Of a stretch of 64,000 nt of DNA, positions 45,919 through 56,098 are shown one piece after another; position 1 is the stretch's first letter; every line of letters starts with the position of its first letter. Source of the DNA: Ovis canadensis (Eukaryota; Chordata; Mammalia; Artiodactyla; Bovidae). The DNA lies in the NCBI RefSeq assembly GCF_042477335.2, contig NC_091263.1:14729501-14793500 (forward strand), read 5' to 3'. Under the pieces are notes generated by a model. The model ran no database searches, was not told where the DNA came from, and worked only from the letters and a program-made list of their open reading frames with translations. The position numbers and the translations under genes were made by a program.

Positions 45919-46534
45919 GTTCTAACTGAGTGCAAATGGCTCCAATCCTTTGGACAGGATAACCCAAGCAGTGACCATTATCTGGACCGCACTTAAAATT
46001 GTTATCAAATGTAGCTTGGTTCTTATTCTTGCTTTGATTCCTAGTTACAGTAATTCTTTCACTGATCTTTGGCCTCTGCTTTTTTTTAAGAAAAACAAAA
46101 AACTACTTGTCAAATTTTGCCTCCTCCAGATTACAAGATTCACCTCAAGGTAATGACGATACAGAGATTAAGCACTCCTAAGAAGAGATCCTAGAGGAAT
46201 AACAAGAGAATTCACCTGAGGGCCCCTTAATAAAACATAATGAAACACAGCGAGAACTCCACGACCCCAACGAGGTAGGGTCGACGAGTCCCTTGTCAGC
46301 CTCAACAAGCTACAGAAGACAGACCATAGTCCCTCTTCTTCCCAAAAGAGATTTCTTGGGGTTCACGTCTCTCAAAGGGGATTTGAAATAGGACATAAGT
46401 GAGCCCCTGGGTTGGACAGCTGGTGACTCTCAAGTGGAGCAAAACTGAGGTTTTATCCTCAGCCAGACAAGAATGACACTTATTTCCCTTCCTCCACTGA
46501 TACGGAGTAAATAAATTAACACTGGGGAATTTGT
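45919..46534 (+). pseudogene. Possible end of ERV env and pre-LTR region
   Basis: The frame at 45950-46153 encodes ITQAVTIIWTALK followed by a hydrophobic stretch like a transmembrane segment and a short basic tail. It lies about 400 bases before LTR B. This fits the C-terminus of a transmembrane env subunit, but the evidence is position and hydrophobicity only. A GGGGAAT tract directly before LTR B could be a decayed polypurine tract. Confidence 0.35.
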
Positions 46535-47265
46535 TGCAGTGAAAAGGAAAAAAGAGGAATGAGTTTCTCTTTATTTTCCTTTCCTTTTCCTGAGAATAAA
46601 GAAAATAAAGAGAACACTGAACAGGCTGAAGAAACATAAACAGGCCTGAAAGAGCTAATTTTAGTTTTACTAGTTTTTTACCTAGTTTTACTTTACCTAT
46701 TCCTAATCTTAGTCTGCAACTAGGGTTGCTTTTCCCAAAACTAACCTGACCGTACATAAACTACATTCTGTACCTATTGCCCCCTAATTCTGCATGAGTT
46801 ACATCCTGCACCTACTACCCTATAACTCTATGCTAATTACACCCTGGATCTGTGCTTACTTACCTTCACTGCACTCCCTTTGCAGACCACCCTTGTAGCT
46901 TTTTGCATTTCAGACAGAAGGCCACAGGACAATAAACCAGAGACAAATGGACCCAATTACTGGGATACCAGATTGCAAGACCCAATTACCAGGTTATCTG
47001 ATGCCAACTATGACTGTTTTGAAACAATTCAAGAAAAATTAAAAATCTTCATTACTTTAAGCATTATCATTTACCCTAAGACCATAAGACCCTGGCTATA
47101 TAAAGTCTCGATTCTCCTAGGAGTGGGGCACAGCTCTTTAGACACTAGCCTGCTGTGTTCTCCCCTCAGCTGGCTAAAGATTAAACCCATCTTTCTATTC
47201 CCTCAAAACTCTGCCTGTATTTTTTGGGGCAGGGCATCAGTGGGCAGAGAAAAGCAAGATTTTGC
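46535..47265 (+). mobile_element. LTR B of the plus-strand ERV
   Basis: It starts TGCAGTGAAAAGG and shares its order of segments with LTR A, including TATATAAA at 47097-47104 and CTGTGTTCTCCCCTCAGCTG. It has no insertions. It differs from LTR A by many substitutions and small indels, so the provirus is old. The 3' edge is approximate, near the AAGATTTTGC shared with LTR A. Confidence 0.65.
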
Positions 47266-47324
47266 TGGTAACAAGAGCATGTCAGGGGAATCAACAACAA
47301 AAAGCACAAAACTTGAAAACATGG

Positions 47325-47598
47325 CACTGTGGCTAAGTTGCTTAGTCATGTCTGACTCTGTGTGACCCCACAGACAGCAGCCCACCAGGCTCCTCCATCC
47401 CTGGGATTCTCCAGGCAAGAACACTGGAATGGGTTGCCATTTCCTTCTCCAATGCATGAAAGTGAAAACTGAAAGTGAAGTCGCTCAGTCGTGTCAGACT
47501 CTTCGCCTCCCATGGACTGCAGCCTACCAGGCTCCTCCGTCCATGGCATTTTCCAGGCAACAGTACTGGAGTGGGTTGCCATTGCCTTCTAACAGATC
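47325..47598 (-). repeat. BOV-A2 SINE (dimer), antisense
   Basis: Two antisense Bov-A monomers are in tandem (AAGTTGCTTAGTCATGTCTG and AAGTCGCTCAGTCGTGTCAG). They are joined by a GAAAGTGAAAACTGAAAGTG linker and end GGGTTGCCATTGCCTTCT. This dimer layout defines BOV-A2. Confidence 0.92.
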
Positions 47599-47600
47599 TC

Positions 47601-48310
47601 AAAAAGAGGACTCGTTTACAGCATGAAAGCTGAAACAAGAAGGCAGAGAGCCTTCTTCAACCTTGGCTAGGAAGGCACACGCAGAGTTGTTGCTCCACCC
47701 ACATATGAGGATGAATGTCAAAGTGAGGTAGGAGATAGATGGAATTCAGGTCGGACATTTATGAACAGCCACTCTTCTGCTTGCATTTCCTGAGATAAGA
47801 GACAGGTGGGCTTCAGTTAAGGGACTTACAGACAACAAAAACAGGGCATATAGCCAGTCTTTGTCTCTGCTAACACCTCAAGGGAATAATCATGGCAAGG
47901 ACAGAGAAAGGAAAAAACCCCGTCTGATAAGAGGAACACTACACATGCACAAAAGGGCTTCTTGGGGTCAAAAGTCAGAGGACAATTCCAAGCCACAATG
48001 AGTCTTGCTCCTCCCAGAAGCCTTCACTTGAAGATCCATCTTGGCTAGGGTGTGCATGGGCACCCTAGAGGAGGGTCCTGAGACAGATTAACGAAAGGGA
48101 ACAAAGCAAGGTGACTGGCCTGAGGGAAGACACAGACTTGGAAAACTGCCCCTTTACAAAGGATTTAAACTTCCTGAAGGGGCAGCTCTCTCTGAGCTTG
48201 TCTATGCAGCTTTCTGCATGTATTTTTCCTTTCAATAAACTTTCTACTTTATTCTTTATCTTCTGCCTCCTCACCTGAATTTGTTCTTGACTGGGCAGGC
48301 AAGACTAGGC
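47601..48310 (+). mobile_element. LTR-like segment of unknown family
   Basis: AATAAA at about 48234 follows a CTGCATGTATTTTTCCTTTC segment. It precedes a T-rich tract and a CTCACCTGAATTTGTTCTTG segment, a layout common at LTR 3' ends. No partner LTR or terminal TG...CA pair was found. Confidence 0.35.
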
Positions 48311-48329
48311 AACGTGGCCCTAATTGCTG

Positions 48330-48639
48330 GGTCCTGTGGTACAGTGGTTAGGACTCCCTGTCTCGGAAACTAAGGCCCTGTTATCAGCTACCACTTACTG
48401 CTACTTGCTGCAAGCTACCACCTAGTGTTACACAAGTTCGAAATCAAAAAGCACCTAGAGCAGGCAAATTCACAAACATGAAATCTGCAAATAATGGTGT
48501 CAACTGTATGTAGATTTGTGCTCTGGTGGAAAACTGCAATATTTATAACAGTTTCCTGAGTTGTTCAAATTCTACAGGGTTTCACTTTTTTCACTGCCTC
48601 TGTGCTATTTCATATCTCTAAATTATAGTCGAGTTTTAT
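48330..48639. other. Spacer with a possible short tRNA-SINE piece
   Basis: GTGGTACAGTGGTTAGGACT near 48336 resembles the A-box side of a tRNA-derived SINE. The rest is unassigned intron of MRPS24. Confidence 0.35.
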
Positions 48640-48836
48640 TGTTTTAGTCATTTAGTCATGTCTGACTTTTTTTGCAACCCCATGAACTGTGTCACCGGCC
48701 AGGCTCCCCTGTCCGTGGGATTTTCCGAGCAAGATTAATGGAGTGCGTTGCCATCCCATCCCAGGGATCAAACCAGTGTCTCCAGGTTTCCTGCACTGCA
48801 GACAGATTCTTCACTGCTGAACCATGCAGGAAGCCC
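48640..48836 (-). repeat. Bov-tA SINE, antisense, diverged
   Basis: The tail TTTTAGTCATTTAGTCATGTC leads to the antisense head CTGAACCATGCAGGAAGC. Substitutions and small deletions are frequent. Confidence 0.85.
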
Positions 48837-49137
48837 CAAATAACCGATAGCAATGCAAAACAATTATCTTTAGGCATGCAAGTAATTTCTGTGTAAGTTC
48901 AAGAAAGTCCTTACCGCCGCCCCCCATGGAAAAAATCAATTTTGCATCCCTTCAATACATTTGGACATTCCGTATCACATACCTCTCATCTATATTAATT
49001 CTCCTTTACTTTGTTTAACTGATTTCTGATCCACCCATTTATTACTGAGTTAAATAAAATCTCTGACAAGTGTTCAATTCGTGTTTTATGTGACAGTCAC
49101 GACACAGCACGTCTTCTGTTCCGCACCGTCCCCTCAC

Positions 49138-49249
49138 CTGTGTGCAGTGACAGCCAGCCCTTGCGGTGGGCGATGTAGTGAGGCGCATGCGCTTCCTCGT
49201 AGGTCACTGGCTTGTTCCCCTTGTCCACTCGGACTCGGGCCGCCCGGTT
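49138..49249 (-). CDS. MRPS24: MRPS24 coding exon 3 (37 residues plus one base)
   Basis: The exon lies between a CGTTTCTTTTCAG acceptor (49252-49250 is the CAG) and a GTGAGGG donor at 49137. It encodes [20 protein letters not shown] and [17 protein letters not shown], then the first base of the glycine codon finished in exon 4. This is the best conserved N-terminal block of the family. Frame and phase join exactly with exons 2 and 4. Intron 3, on its 3' side, is about 9.27 kb and is mostly repeats. Confidence 0.96.
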
Positions 49250-49365
49250 CTGAAAAGAAACGAGGCCATGACTTTCCGCGGCCACTGACCAAGGGCGAGC
49301 CCCAGGTCATGTCCCCACCCCCAGGTGCCAGACCCCCAGGTCGCGAGTCCCCATGCTGCGCTCAC

Positions 49366-49434
49366 CTTGGAGCAGACCGCGGAGGTATGCAGGGCGCGCC
49401 AGATGCACGGCAGATCCCGGCTCCAGGACAGCAT
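49366..49434 (-). CDS. MRPS24: MRPS24 coding exon 2 (23 residues)
   Basis: The exon starts after a CTGTCCCTACAG acceptor and ends at a GTGAGCG donor. It encodes [20 protein letters not shown] then CSK, matching the LSWSREL...ALHTSPVCAK region of human MRPS24. This is part of the mitochondrial targeting presequence, rich in Arg and hydroxylated residues with few acidic residues. The first codon is ATG, so it could serve as a second start if exon 1 is skipped or varied. Introns on each side are short: 79 bases before, 116 after. Confidence 0.95.
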
Positions 49435-49513
49435 CTGTAGGGACAGTGAGGGGTGAGACCCAGACAGGCGCCCTCACTTCCACCCGGCCGTCCAGCCCGC
49501 ACCGCCCACTCAC

Positions 49514-49552
49514 CAGAGGCCTGAGCCCTCGACCGCCGTGGAAGGCCACCAT
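49514..49552 (-). CDS. MRPS24: MRPS24 coding exon 1 (start codon, 13 residues)
   Basis: ATG at 49552-49550 begins MVAFHGGRGLRPL, then a GTGAGTG donor. The frame joins exon 2 in phase 0. This start gives a 167-residue protein, the same length as human MRPS24, which supports it. The sequence differs from the human MAASVCSG-type start, as presequences usually do. The gene's coding span is 49552-39582. GC-rich promoter sequence lies directly upstream. Confidence 0.88.
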
Positions 49553-49640
49553 CTTGGACGTGGGGACGGGGCGGGGCGGAGCGGAACGGGCCGGGTAAAC
49601 ACAAACCTCGCGAGGCTTCCACCAGGGCGAGACCACCCGC
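49553..49640 (-). promoter_or_regulatory. MRPS24: MRPS24 promoter region with GC box
   Basis: A GGGGCGGGG Sp1-type box lies at 49568-49576, directly upstream of the start codon. No TATA box is evident. This is the usual layout of a CpG-island promoter. The transcription start is not visible from sequence alone. Confidence 0.6.
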
Positions 49641-49830
49641 GGGCTGGCGCAGGGGGGCAAGCCTCTCGGCCTGTCGGGGCCGCGCACCTTCGTCACCGGC
49701 CTGCTGTGGGCGGTGGAGGCCCCGGGCTCAGGAGCCGGGCTGTGTGGGGCCAGGAGGTGCGGGGAGTTGGACTCTGCTCCTCCTCCCGCAATCCTGTGCA
49801 CGTCTCGCACCCCTCCGCCGTGCCACAGTC

Positions 49831-51149
49831 GTGGTTTGCGTCATCGATGCGAAAACTGAAGGATGCTGAACGCGAGGATTCGCTGTCTTGAGAGTTCTCA
49901 CAGGTGGGGTGACGAGTGTTTCGGAGGGTTGGTGCTAACCCTACCGCCTGCCAGGGTCTCTAGGGAAACAGCGTTTTACCACGTCTGACAGATAAGAATG
50001 CTGAGCTCTGTCTTCAAATAATATCCTTTAAAAAAAAAAAAAAAAGGCCGGGGGGGGGAGGTGACTGACTTATCCGCAAATAAAGAAGAAATATCTTTCG
50101 GTTAAAACTTTATACAGTTCTTGGGAGGGGCAAGATAGGGATACGAAACTGAAATGAAATATTTCCTGCCATATTGGTGGGCAAGCGATGTCACAGCTTC
50201 CTGCATGATTCCAGCCTTCCAAATGTGAATTCCTAAGCCTTGCTGACACTCGGCACCACTCCCTACATAAGGAACTTAAGAATGTCACAATCACCAGTGA
50301 TTGACCAGAGTCACATCCTCCACTGTGAGCCAGAAGGCCCTAAGGGAACTCAGGAAAGAGAAATTATCTCTGTAAATATGCAAGATGGTGGCCTCAAGCT
50401 GAGAAGCATATGAAAGAAATGACTTAAACAATACCACACTCTTGCATCTTCCCATTACATAGAAGAATACTAAATTCCTAAACTTGATAGCTGGGTTTAT
50501 TTACTTAACAGTCATCTTCGACGTTTAGATTGCCTGCCCCCACCCCTCCCTTTGTTGCAAACTTGACTGCACACCTGGCACCCACGCCCGCCTCCTTGGA
50601 GAGTGTTCTCAGAGCTACTGAGCTGCTGTCTCCCAGGCTCAGGGTCCTAAACATTCCCACCAAATAAAATAACTGTATTTACAGGTTGTAACTAATATTT
50701 TTTAGTTGACAGGGTTAAGGGACACAGACTGCAATGTAAAAATAAATAGGGTAAAAGAAATATTGTTCAATACAGGGAATATAAAAAGTTTTTAATTTTA
50801 TAATAACTTTAAATGAAGTATAATCTATAAAAATATTGAATTATTAATATTGTTGTACACCTAATATAATATTATACACTAATATTAATAAATTAGCTGT
50901 AACTAAAAAGCATCCAAGTCTTCAAGGATGGGTTACGCAGAGGGTAGGTTTTCACATCTGACCATACCCCAGGATCTGGTCCTTGAAGGGAAATTTTAAA
51001 GGAGAAAGGACTGATGGTCAGAAAATTATTGCAGATATTATAGAACCTGCTCTACTCAGACCAAAGCATTGCCATTGTAATTGTATCCAGAAATTATTGT
51101 CAGAGGAGAAGATATCAACACTGGATATCCTAGTTCAGAATTCAACATA
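49831..51149. other. Intergenic sequence between MRPS24 and URGCP, AT-rich part
   Basis: An A-run (about 50029-50046) followed by a G-run (50050-50058) is present. An AT-rich tract lies at 50680-50910. No gene or named repeat is recognised. Confidence 0.5.
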
Positions 51150-51250
51150 GTAATGGAAAAAACACAGACTCTGGATTCAGGTATAACAATCTTTGTACAA
51201 TTGAGCCTCAGTTCCATAATCTATATAATTGGTTGTGTTAATAATACCAC
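51150..51250 (+). repeat. MIR SINE fragment, split by the following BOV-A2
   Basis: GGAAAAAACACAGACTCTGG and ATTGAGCCTCAGTTCCATAA, then AATAATACCACCTCATGG, follow the MIR consensus. A little MIR-like sequence may resume after 51497. Confidence 0.6.
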
Positions 51251-51497
51251 CTCATGGAGAAGGCAATGGCACCCCCAGTCCAGTACTCTTGCCCGGAAAA
51301 TCCCATGGACAAAGGAGCCTGGTAGGCTGCAGTCCATGGTGTCCAAGAGTCGGACTCGACTGAGCACTTTCAATGGCAGCCCACTCCAATGTTCTTGCTT
51401 GGAGAATCCCAGGGATGGGGGAGCCTGGTGGGCTGCTGCCTATGGGGTCGCACAGAGTCGAACACGACTGAAGTGACTTAGCAGTAGCAGTAGCATA
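51251..51497 (+). repeat. BOV-A2 SINE (dimer)
   Basis: Two Bov-A monomers (GGAGAAGGCAATGGCACCCC and CAATGGCAGCCCACTCCAAT) are followed by CACGACTGAAGTGACTTAGC and CAGTAG repeats. It is inserted within a MIR. Confidence 0.92.
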
Positions 51498-52014
51498 GAG
51501 CTATTATTGGTACTGTTAACGTGAATCATGTGAAGTTGCCACCATTTGACCATTTTGACGTAAATCATTCACCCTTATGCTGCTTAAAACTGCTGTGGTT
51601 TCCCATGGGAGGGAGGACTAGATTATCATGTGTGTGGAAGGGAAACAGAGGCATAGGCAAATGGTGAGCTGCCTCAGATGACAAGGGGAGGTTTGGAGGG
51701 GACTCTTGGCTACAGTGCAGTACATTTTCCATGATCACATTTCCTCTAACCATTGGGCACTGGCTTCTCCAAAAAGGGACAGCGTCTTTCATGCCCACTT
51801 TACTAGGAACATTTTATTTCTAAAATTTTTAACTGTGGCCTCCAGCTGTTCTGCATATTGAATAAGGGGACAGAATAGGACTGAGATGTTCTTCAATCAC
51901 AATAATTTTTCAAATATAAGAACTTTCAACTTTAATTGAAGGACTTTCTTAAGCTGATAGTATTTTTTTTAAGTTTCCATAAAGTTTGGTAATTTAATAT
52001 TTTGGTAAATTTTG

Positions 52015-52205
52015 AAAAGTGAAAGTTGTTCAGTTGTGTCTGACTCTTTGTGACCCCATGAACTGCAGTCCGTGGAATTCTCCAGGCCATAATACTGGAG
52101 TGGGTAGACTTTCCCTTCTCCAGGGGACCTTCCCAACCCAGGGATCGAACCCAGGTCTCCCGCATTGCAGGTGGATTATTTACCAGCTGAGCCACAAGAG
52201 AAGCA
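52015..52205 (-). repeat. Bov-tA SINE, antisense
   Basis: AAAGTTGTTCAGTTGTGTCT starts the antisense tail. The antisense head ends GAGCCACAAGAGAAGC. The body contains the intact B-box complement GGATCGAACCC. Confidence 0.9.
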
Positions 52206-52239
52206 TTTTTAAATCTCCAAAGTGGTGAGGAACGTGGGA

Positions 52240-52415
52240 TCTAGTAGACAGAGATCAGGTAGAACTACAACTTCCTGGCTTGTCAATTTAGGCAAGTGAC
52301 TTGACCTTCCTGAGTCTCAGTTTCTCTTATCTATAAAATGAGGACAATGATGGTTGTTGTGAAACTCACATTGTAAAATGCCTGATGGAGTGAACAGCTA
52401 ATAAATTTTTTTGTA
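52240..52415 (+). repeat. MIR SINE
   Basis: GGCAAGTGACTTGACCTTCC, TGAGTCTCAGTTTCTCTTAT and AAAATGAGGACAATGATGG follow the MIR consensus closely, ending in AATAAA-like sequence near 52410. Confidence 0.8.
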
Positions 52416-55400
52416 GTTGTTGTTGTTTAAATAATAAAGTCCCTGATATCTATATCCTCTTAGAGAAATGAATCAGCCATTGAGGGTTCATGAGAATTCA
52501 CTGGAATACCACCTTGACCCAAGGAATTTCAAACTGATCCAGATCATTTGCTACCTTTTGTTTATTATCTTTATTTTATACTATGCCTTGTTGCAAAAAG
52601 GGATTCAGCTGGTTCCTTGAAAGGGGGTGGTGGGGGAGGGGGGATCACATGAATGTGTTTGCATGATTTAAACAACGTAAAAGTACATTTTAATACATTA
52701 GCATGAACTTACATTGTTTTAGATCACCAAGAGAAAAAAATTTAGTAGGATATTTATTTTTCTGTAATTTCCATTTAACAAAACACTAATGGTGTTTTTA
52801 TGTACTTTGCTTCTCCCATCAATCCAAGAAAGGAGGCAGTATTGTCCTGGTTTTGCAGATCAGAAGGTGGAAGCTCAGAGACTCCCCTGAGGTTACAGAA
52901 CTAGCAAAGGGAAGCAGCCTTCTTGTTCCAAAGCATGTGCTCATTCCGGGGTTCCACTGCATCACTGAGTGGGGGTGAGTGTTCAGAACCATAGAGAATG
53001 GATGAATGGCCCATGTGTCTATGGCTGGGCACAGAGTGCTCAGGACTGGCCCTCGGGGACTCCCTTGCTGGGAATCCAGACCAGAACCTGGAGAGACAAG
53101 GGTGTCCAGCTGTTTATTCTCACCGGTGAGCTCCTTTGCTCTCCTCATGGTAGCCAGGAGGATCCAGATTCCCCTGTTTACACTCAGAGCAGCAATTCTC
53201 CACCCTGACTGCATATTAAGAGTCCATTGGACCCCATACCACAAGGACAGTACTGAGCAGAGGGGTGGCACCTGTCCTCCTGCAGCACTCCTTAGATAAT
53301 CCCAAGGATAATCCTTAGGATTAATCCTTTACAGCCAAGGTTGAGAAACAGCATCCTCAACTCCAGGTTTATGTGCAAGATCCTCAGAACCTGATCTGTA
53401 GAGACCCCTTTGCAGGAGAGGGATATTAGATGATCCTTACAACCCTTTCCTACCACCAGTCTTGTGAGACCATCACAGTTCTTATTCTGAGGGAACTAGA
53501 AAAAGGAGGGGGGTGCTGTGTGGTCTGGACATTTTTTTTGAAGATGGTGTGTTCAGTGGGTCCAGTGTAACCCAAAGGCTGACTTGTATCAAAGGATAGA
53601 GCAGTGGCTAGGCTGTGGGGTGGCACTGTGTGAGGAGACTGCATAGCACAGCCCAGCCTAGAACAGTGTTTGTTTCCTAGAACTCACAAGAGTGCAGCCT
53701 CTGGGAGAGGTGTCTCACGCAGAGACGTCTGCAATCCTGTTGGCTGTGGGGTCATGGAGACAGCTCCACTCATGTTGGTTCTCCTCACAAAATGGACTTG
53801 TTATAATTCAGAACTGCTGATACTTTAAATTTTGTAACCCTATGGTTTTTGTGTCACTCTTGGTAAGTCATTTTCTGCTAATAACCAACCCATTCACTAA
53901 GAGAATCCCAGTTCTCACAACCTCTCTTCTGTGAACTACGGCAACCAACCACTGAAACAAAATTAGAGTCTTGAATTGTCTTCTCTCTTGCATAGGAAGC
54001 TAAAGGGGCCCTAATCCCATGCTTCCCCATGAGCCTCTACTCCTACCCATCAACTTATCTTCTGTTGAGGCACAAGAAGGGGGTTACATCCAAAACTATC
54101 ATTACTGACCAGCATTGGCATGCTGAGGAAGTCCAGTCTCCTGATGGTGGAACCAATTAGAAACACCCTTTGCTACACTGGTAGCCTAAGCTAAAAGGGT
54201 CCTACTTCAGGACCCCTTGAAGTAGATGGATAGAAGTGGGCCTCATGTATGAAAGGCATTGAGATGTCACTCCCTGGTTCTTAGCTACTGTGCTAGACAT
54301 GGACACAAAAAAACGGGCTTGATATCCTTTCTTCTGATGGGGAGGGCAGAGGAGGAGACAAGTAAAAGGGCCTTAGATAAGGACCATGACCCCCTTAGGT
54401 GGTAGAGTGGAGGTGGGGCTGCCATCAAAGCCATCCTGAAGGCCCAGCCAGGACCAAGGACAGGTGGACGGAGGCCCCAGGCAGACAGCGTAGATGCAGC
54501 CATGGAGCCCAGAGTGTGGGTGCTGCAGATGCGGGCTGGAAAGTCATGGAAGCCGGAGCAAGACCACCTTGGAGCTCTCTTCTGCGGCTCTGACTTACTG
54601 GTGCTTGTAAGGCTGCATTCTGATGTTATTTTGTTGAAATTTTAGGAACTCAGGATAGGTTTGTAGCGAAAATCATTTTTTTACTACTGACTCAGAAAGA
54701 AAGGATTTCTCTTTATTGGTCTAATTCACATCTGAGGAGCTGGGGAGAGCTACCAGATCAGGTTTACACTGGTACAGATTCCTCAACAGTAGCCCTGCTA
54801 GACAATATGTTTCAGTAAATCTAAGATCACATCGTTTAGAAGACATTAAAGGAGAAAAGGCTGCAAATTAAGATATCACTAATCAATTACAAGATAAATC
54901 CTTTTTGGCCTGTTAAAATGAAGTTGATGGAGAAGGCAGGCAGCTTCCTTTGCATGAGTCTCATGGGTATGCAGACTGGTATAGACACATCTTCAGGTGC
55001 CTTACTTGTTTGTGCACACAGACTGGCTCCTCCAAAACCAGCTTTTGTGCACTCACCACAGAGGAGGTGCTAGTAGTGACAGATAAGGATTAGAGATGTT
55101 GAATGACTCTGTTTAAGGGCCATGTAATTAGCAGGAAGTAAGGCCAAGTTCAAAACCAGGCCTTGAGTTCCACATCCTACTTTCTGTCTCCAGGGAATGG
55201 GGCAGGCGCTCTGTGCCCAGTCTTAAGATTCCTAGGCCCATTTACTCCAAGATCATTGACATGGTTTATGCTCTCACCAAAGTACCTGATACCCTGTGAG
55301 CTGTCCACCCACCCATTTCTCTGAGAGGCTCTCACATCATGAAGCTGGGCTCCAAAGACATTACTGCCCAGTAGCCCCACAGCAAGTTCCATGACCTCTC

Positions 55401-55916
55401 AGACCCTAAAGATGTCTTCAGGTCTGATGTGGGGAGGCTTTCTGACTGTGATGCACCCATGAATGGCTACACTAGGCTGATGTTTAGTGTTCTGAGCTCC
55501 AGGGCCAGGGTCACCTGTCTGAGCCTCAGACCCCAACCCTAGCTGTGTCACTAGTTCTGGAAATCTCTTGCTTGGGCCCTAGGGCCTCCTCCCCTCTGTA
55601 CTTTGCAATTTCAAGAAAATGAGGCCTCCAGGTGGGGACCAGGAACTTCTGTCTGTTCCCTGAACTCCTACCACACTTGGAAAGGGAGCACGACAGACTG
55701 GAACCCTTTCTTTAATGGCAGGCTCCTCAGCCCGTTCCAGAGCCCCTGTTCCAGAGCCCCAGGATGTTCCGCCTACTGCCCCTGATGTTCAGAATGTGGT
55801 CCCTGTGCTCTGGGAGCCTGGCTCTGGATATGTGAAACAGAGGTTGGAAGAAGTGCTGGAACTCGGGGAACCTAGTCTTTTGCTAACAAATTTAGGAAAA
55901 CCTTATCACTTCTGAG
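52416..55916. other. Intergenic sequence; MIR-like pieces near 52825-52940 and 55060-55170
   Basis: No gene is recognised. An antisense MIR core is likely at 52825-52940 (GGTTTTGCAGATCAGAAGGT, GGAAGCTCAGAGACTCCCC). Another is likely at 55060-55170. A MER5-like piece may lie near 53186-53250. Open frames such as 52819-53271 on the minus strand have no domain and overlap repeats. Confidence 0.5.
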
Positions 55917-56098
55917 GGCTTCTCTTGTGGCTAAGATGGTAAAGAACCCACCTGCAATATGGGAGACCAGAGTTCAATCCCTGGGTTGGGAAGATCCCCT
56001 GGAGAAGGAATAGGCTACCCACTCCAGTATTCTGGCCTGGAGAATTACATGAACTCTACAGTAGGTGGGTCACAAAGAGTCATACGATATGACTTTCA
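55917..56098 (+). repeat. Bov-tA SINE, diverged
   Basis: The head GGCTTCTCTTGTGGCTAAGA is followed by GAGTTCAATCCCTGGGTTGG and GATCCCCTGGAGAAGGAATA. The 3' tail is shortened. Confidence 0.87.

Larger units (their letters stand above)
49090..49830. promoter_or_regulatory. MRPS24: CpG island over MRPS24 exons 1-3
   Basis: CpG dinucleotides are dense here, in contrast with the AT-rich repeat DNA on both sides. The island covers the first three coding exons and the promoter side, as expected for a housekeeping mitochondrial ribosomal gene. Confidence 0.8.

Noticed and set aside
52819..53271. Minus-strand ORF of 150 codons between MRPS24 and URGCP as a gene
   Set aside because: It begins in a MIR-like segment and competes with plus-strand frames. 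It has no known domain and no splice or promoter context.
55177..55500. Possible processed pseudogene (a plus-strand frame reads RPIYSKIIDMVYALTKVPDT)
   Set aside because: I could not link it to any protein. Stops are frequent and no poly(A) tail or target duplication was seen.
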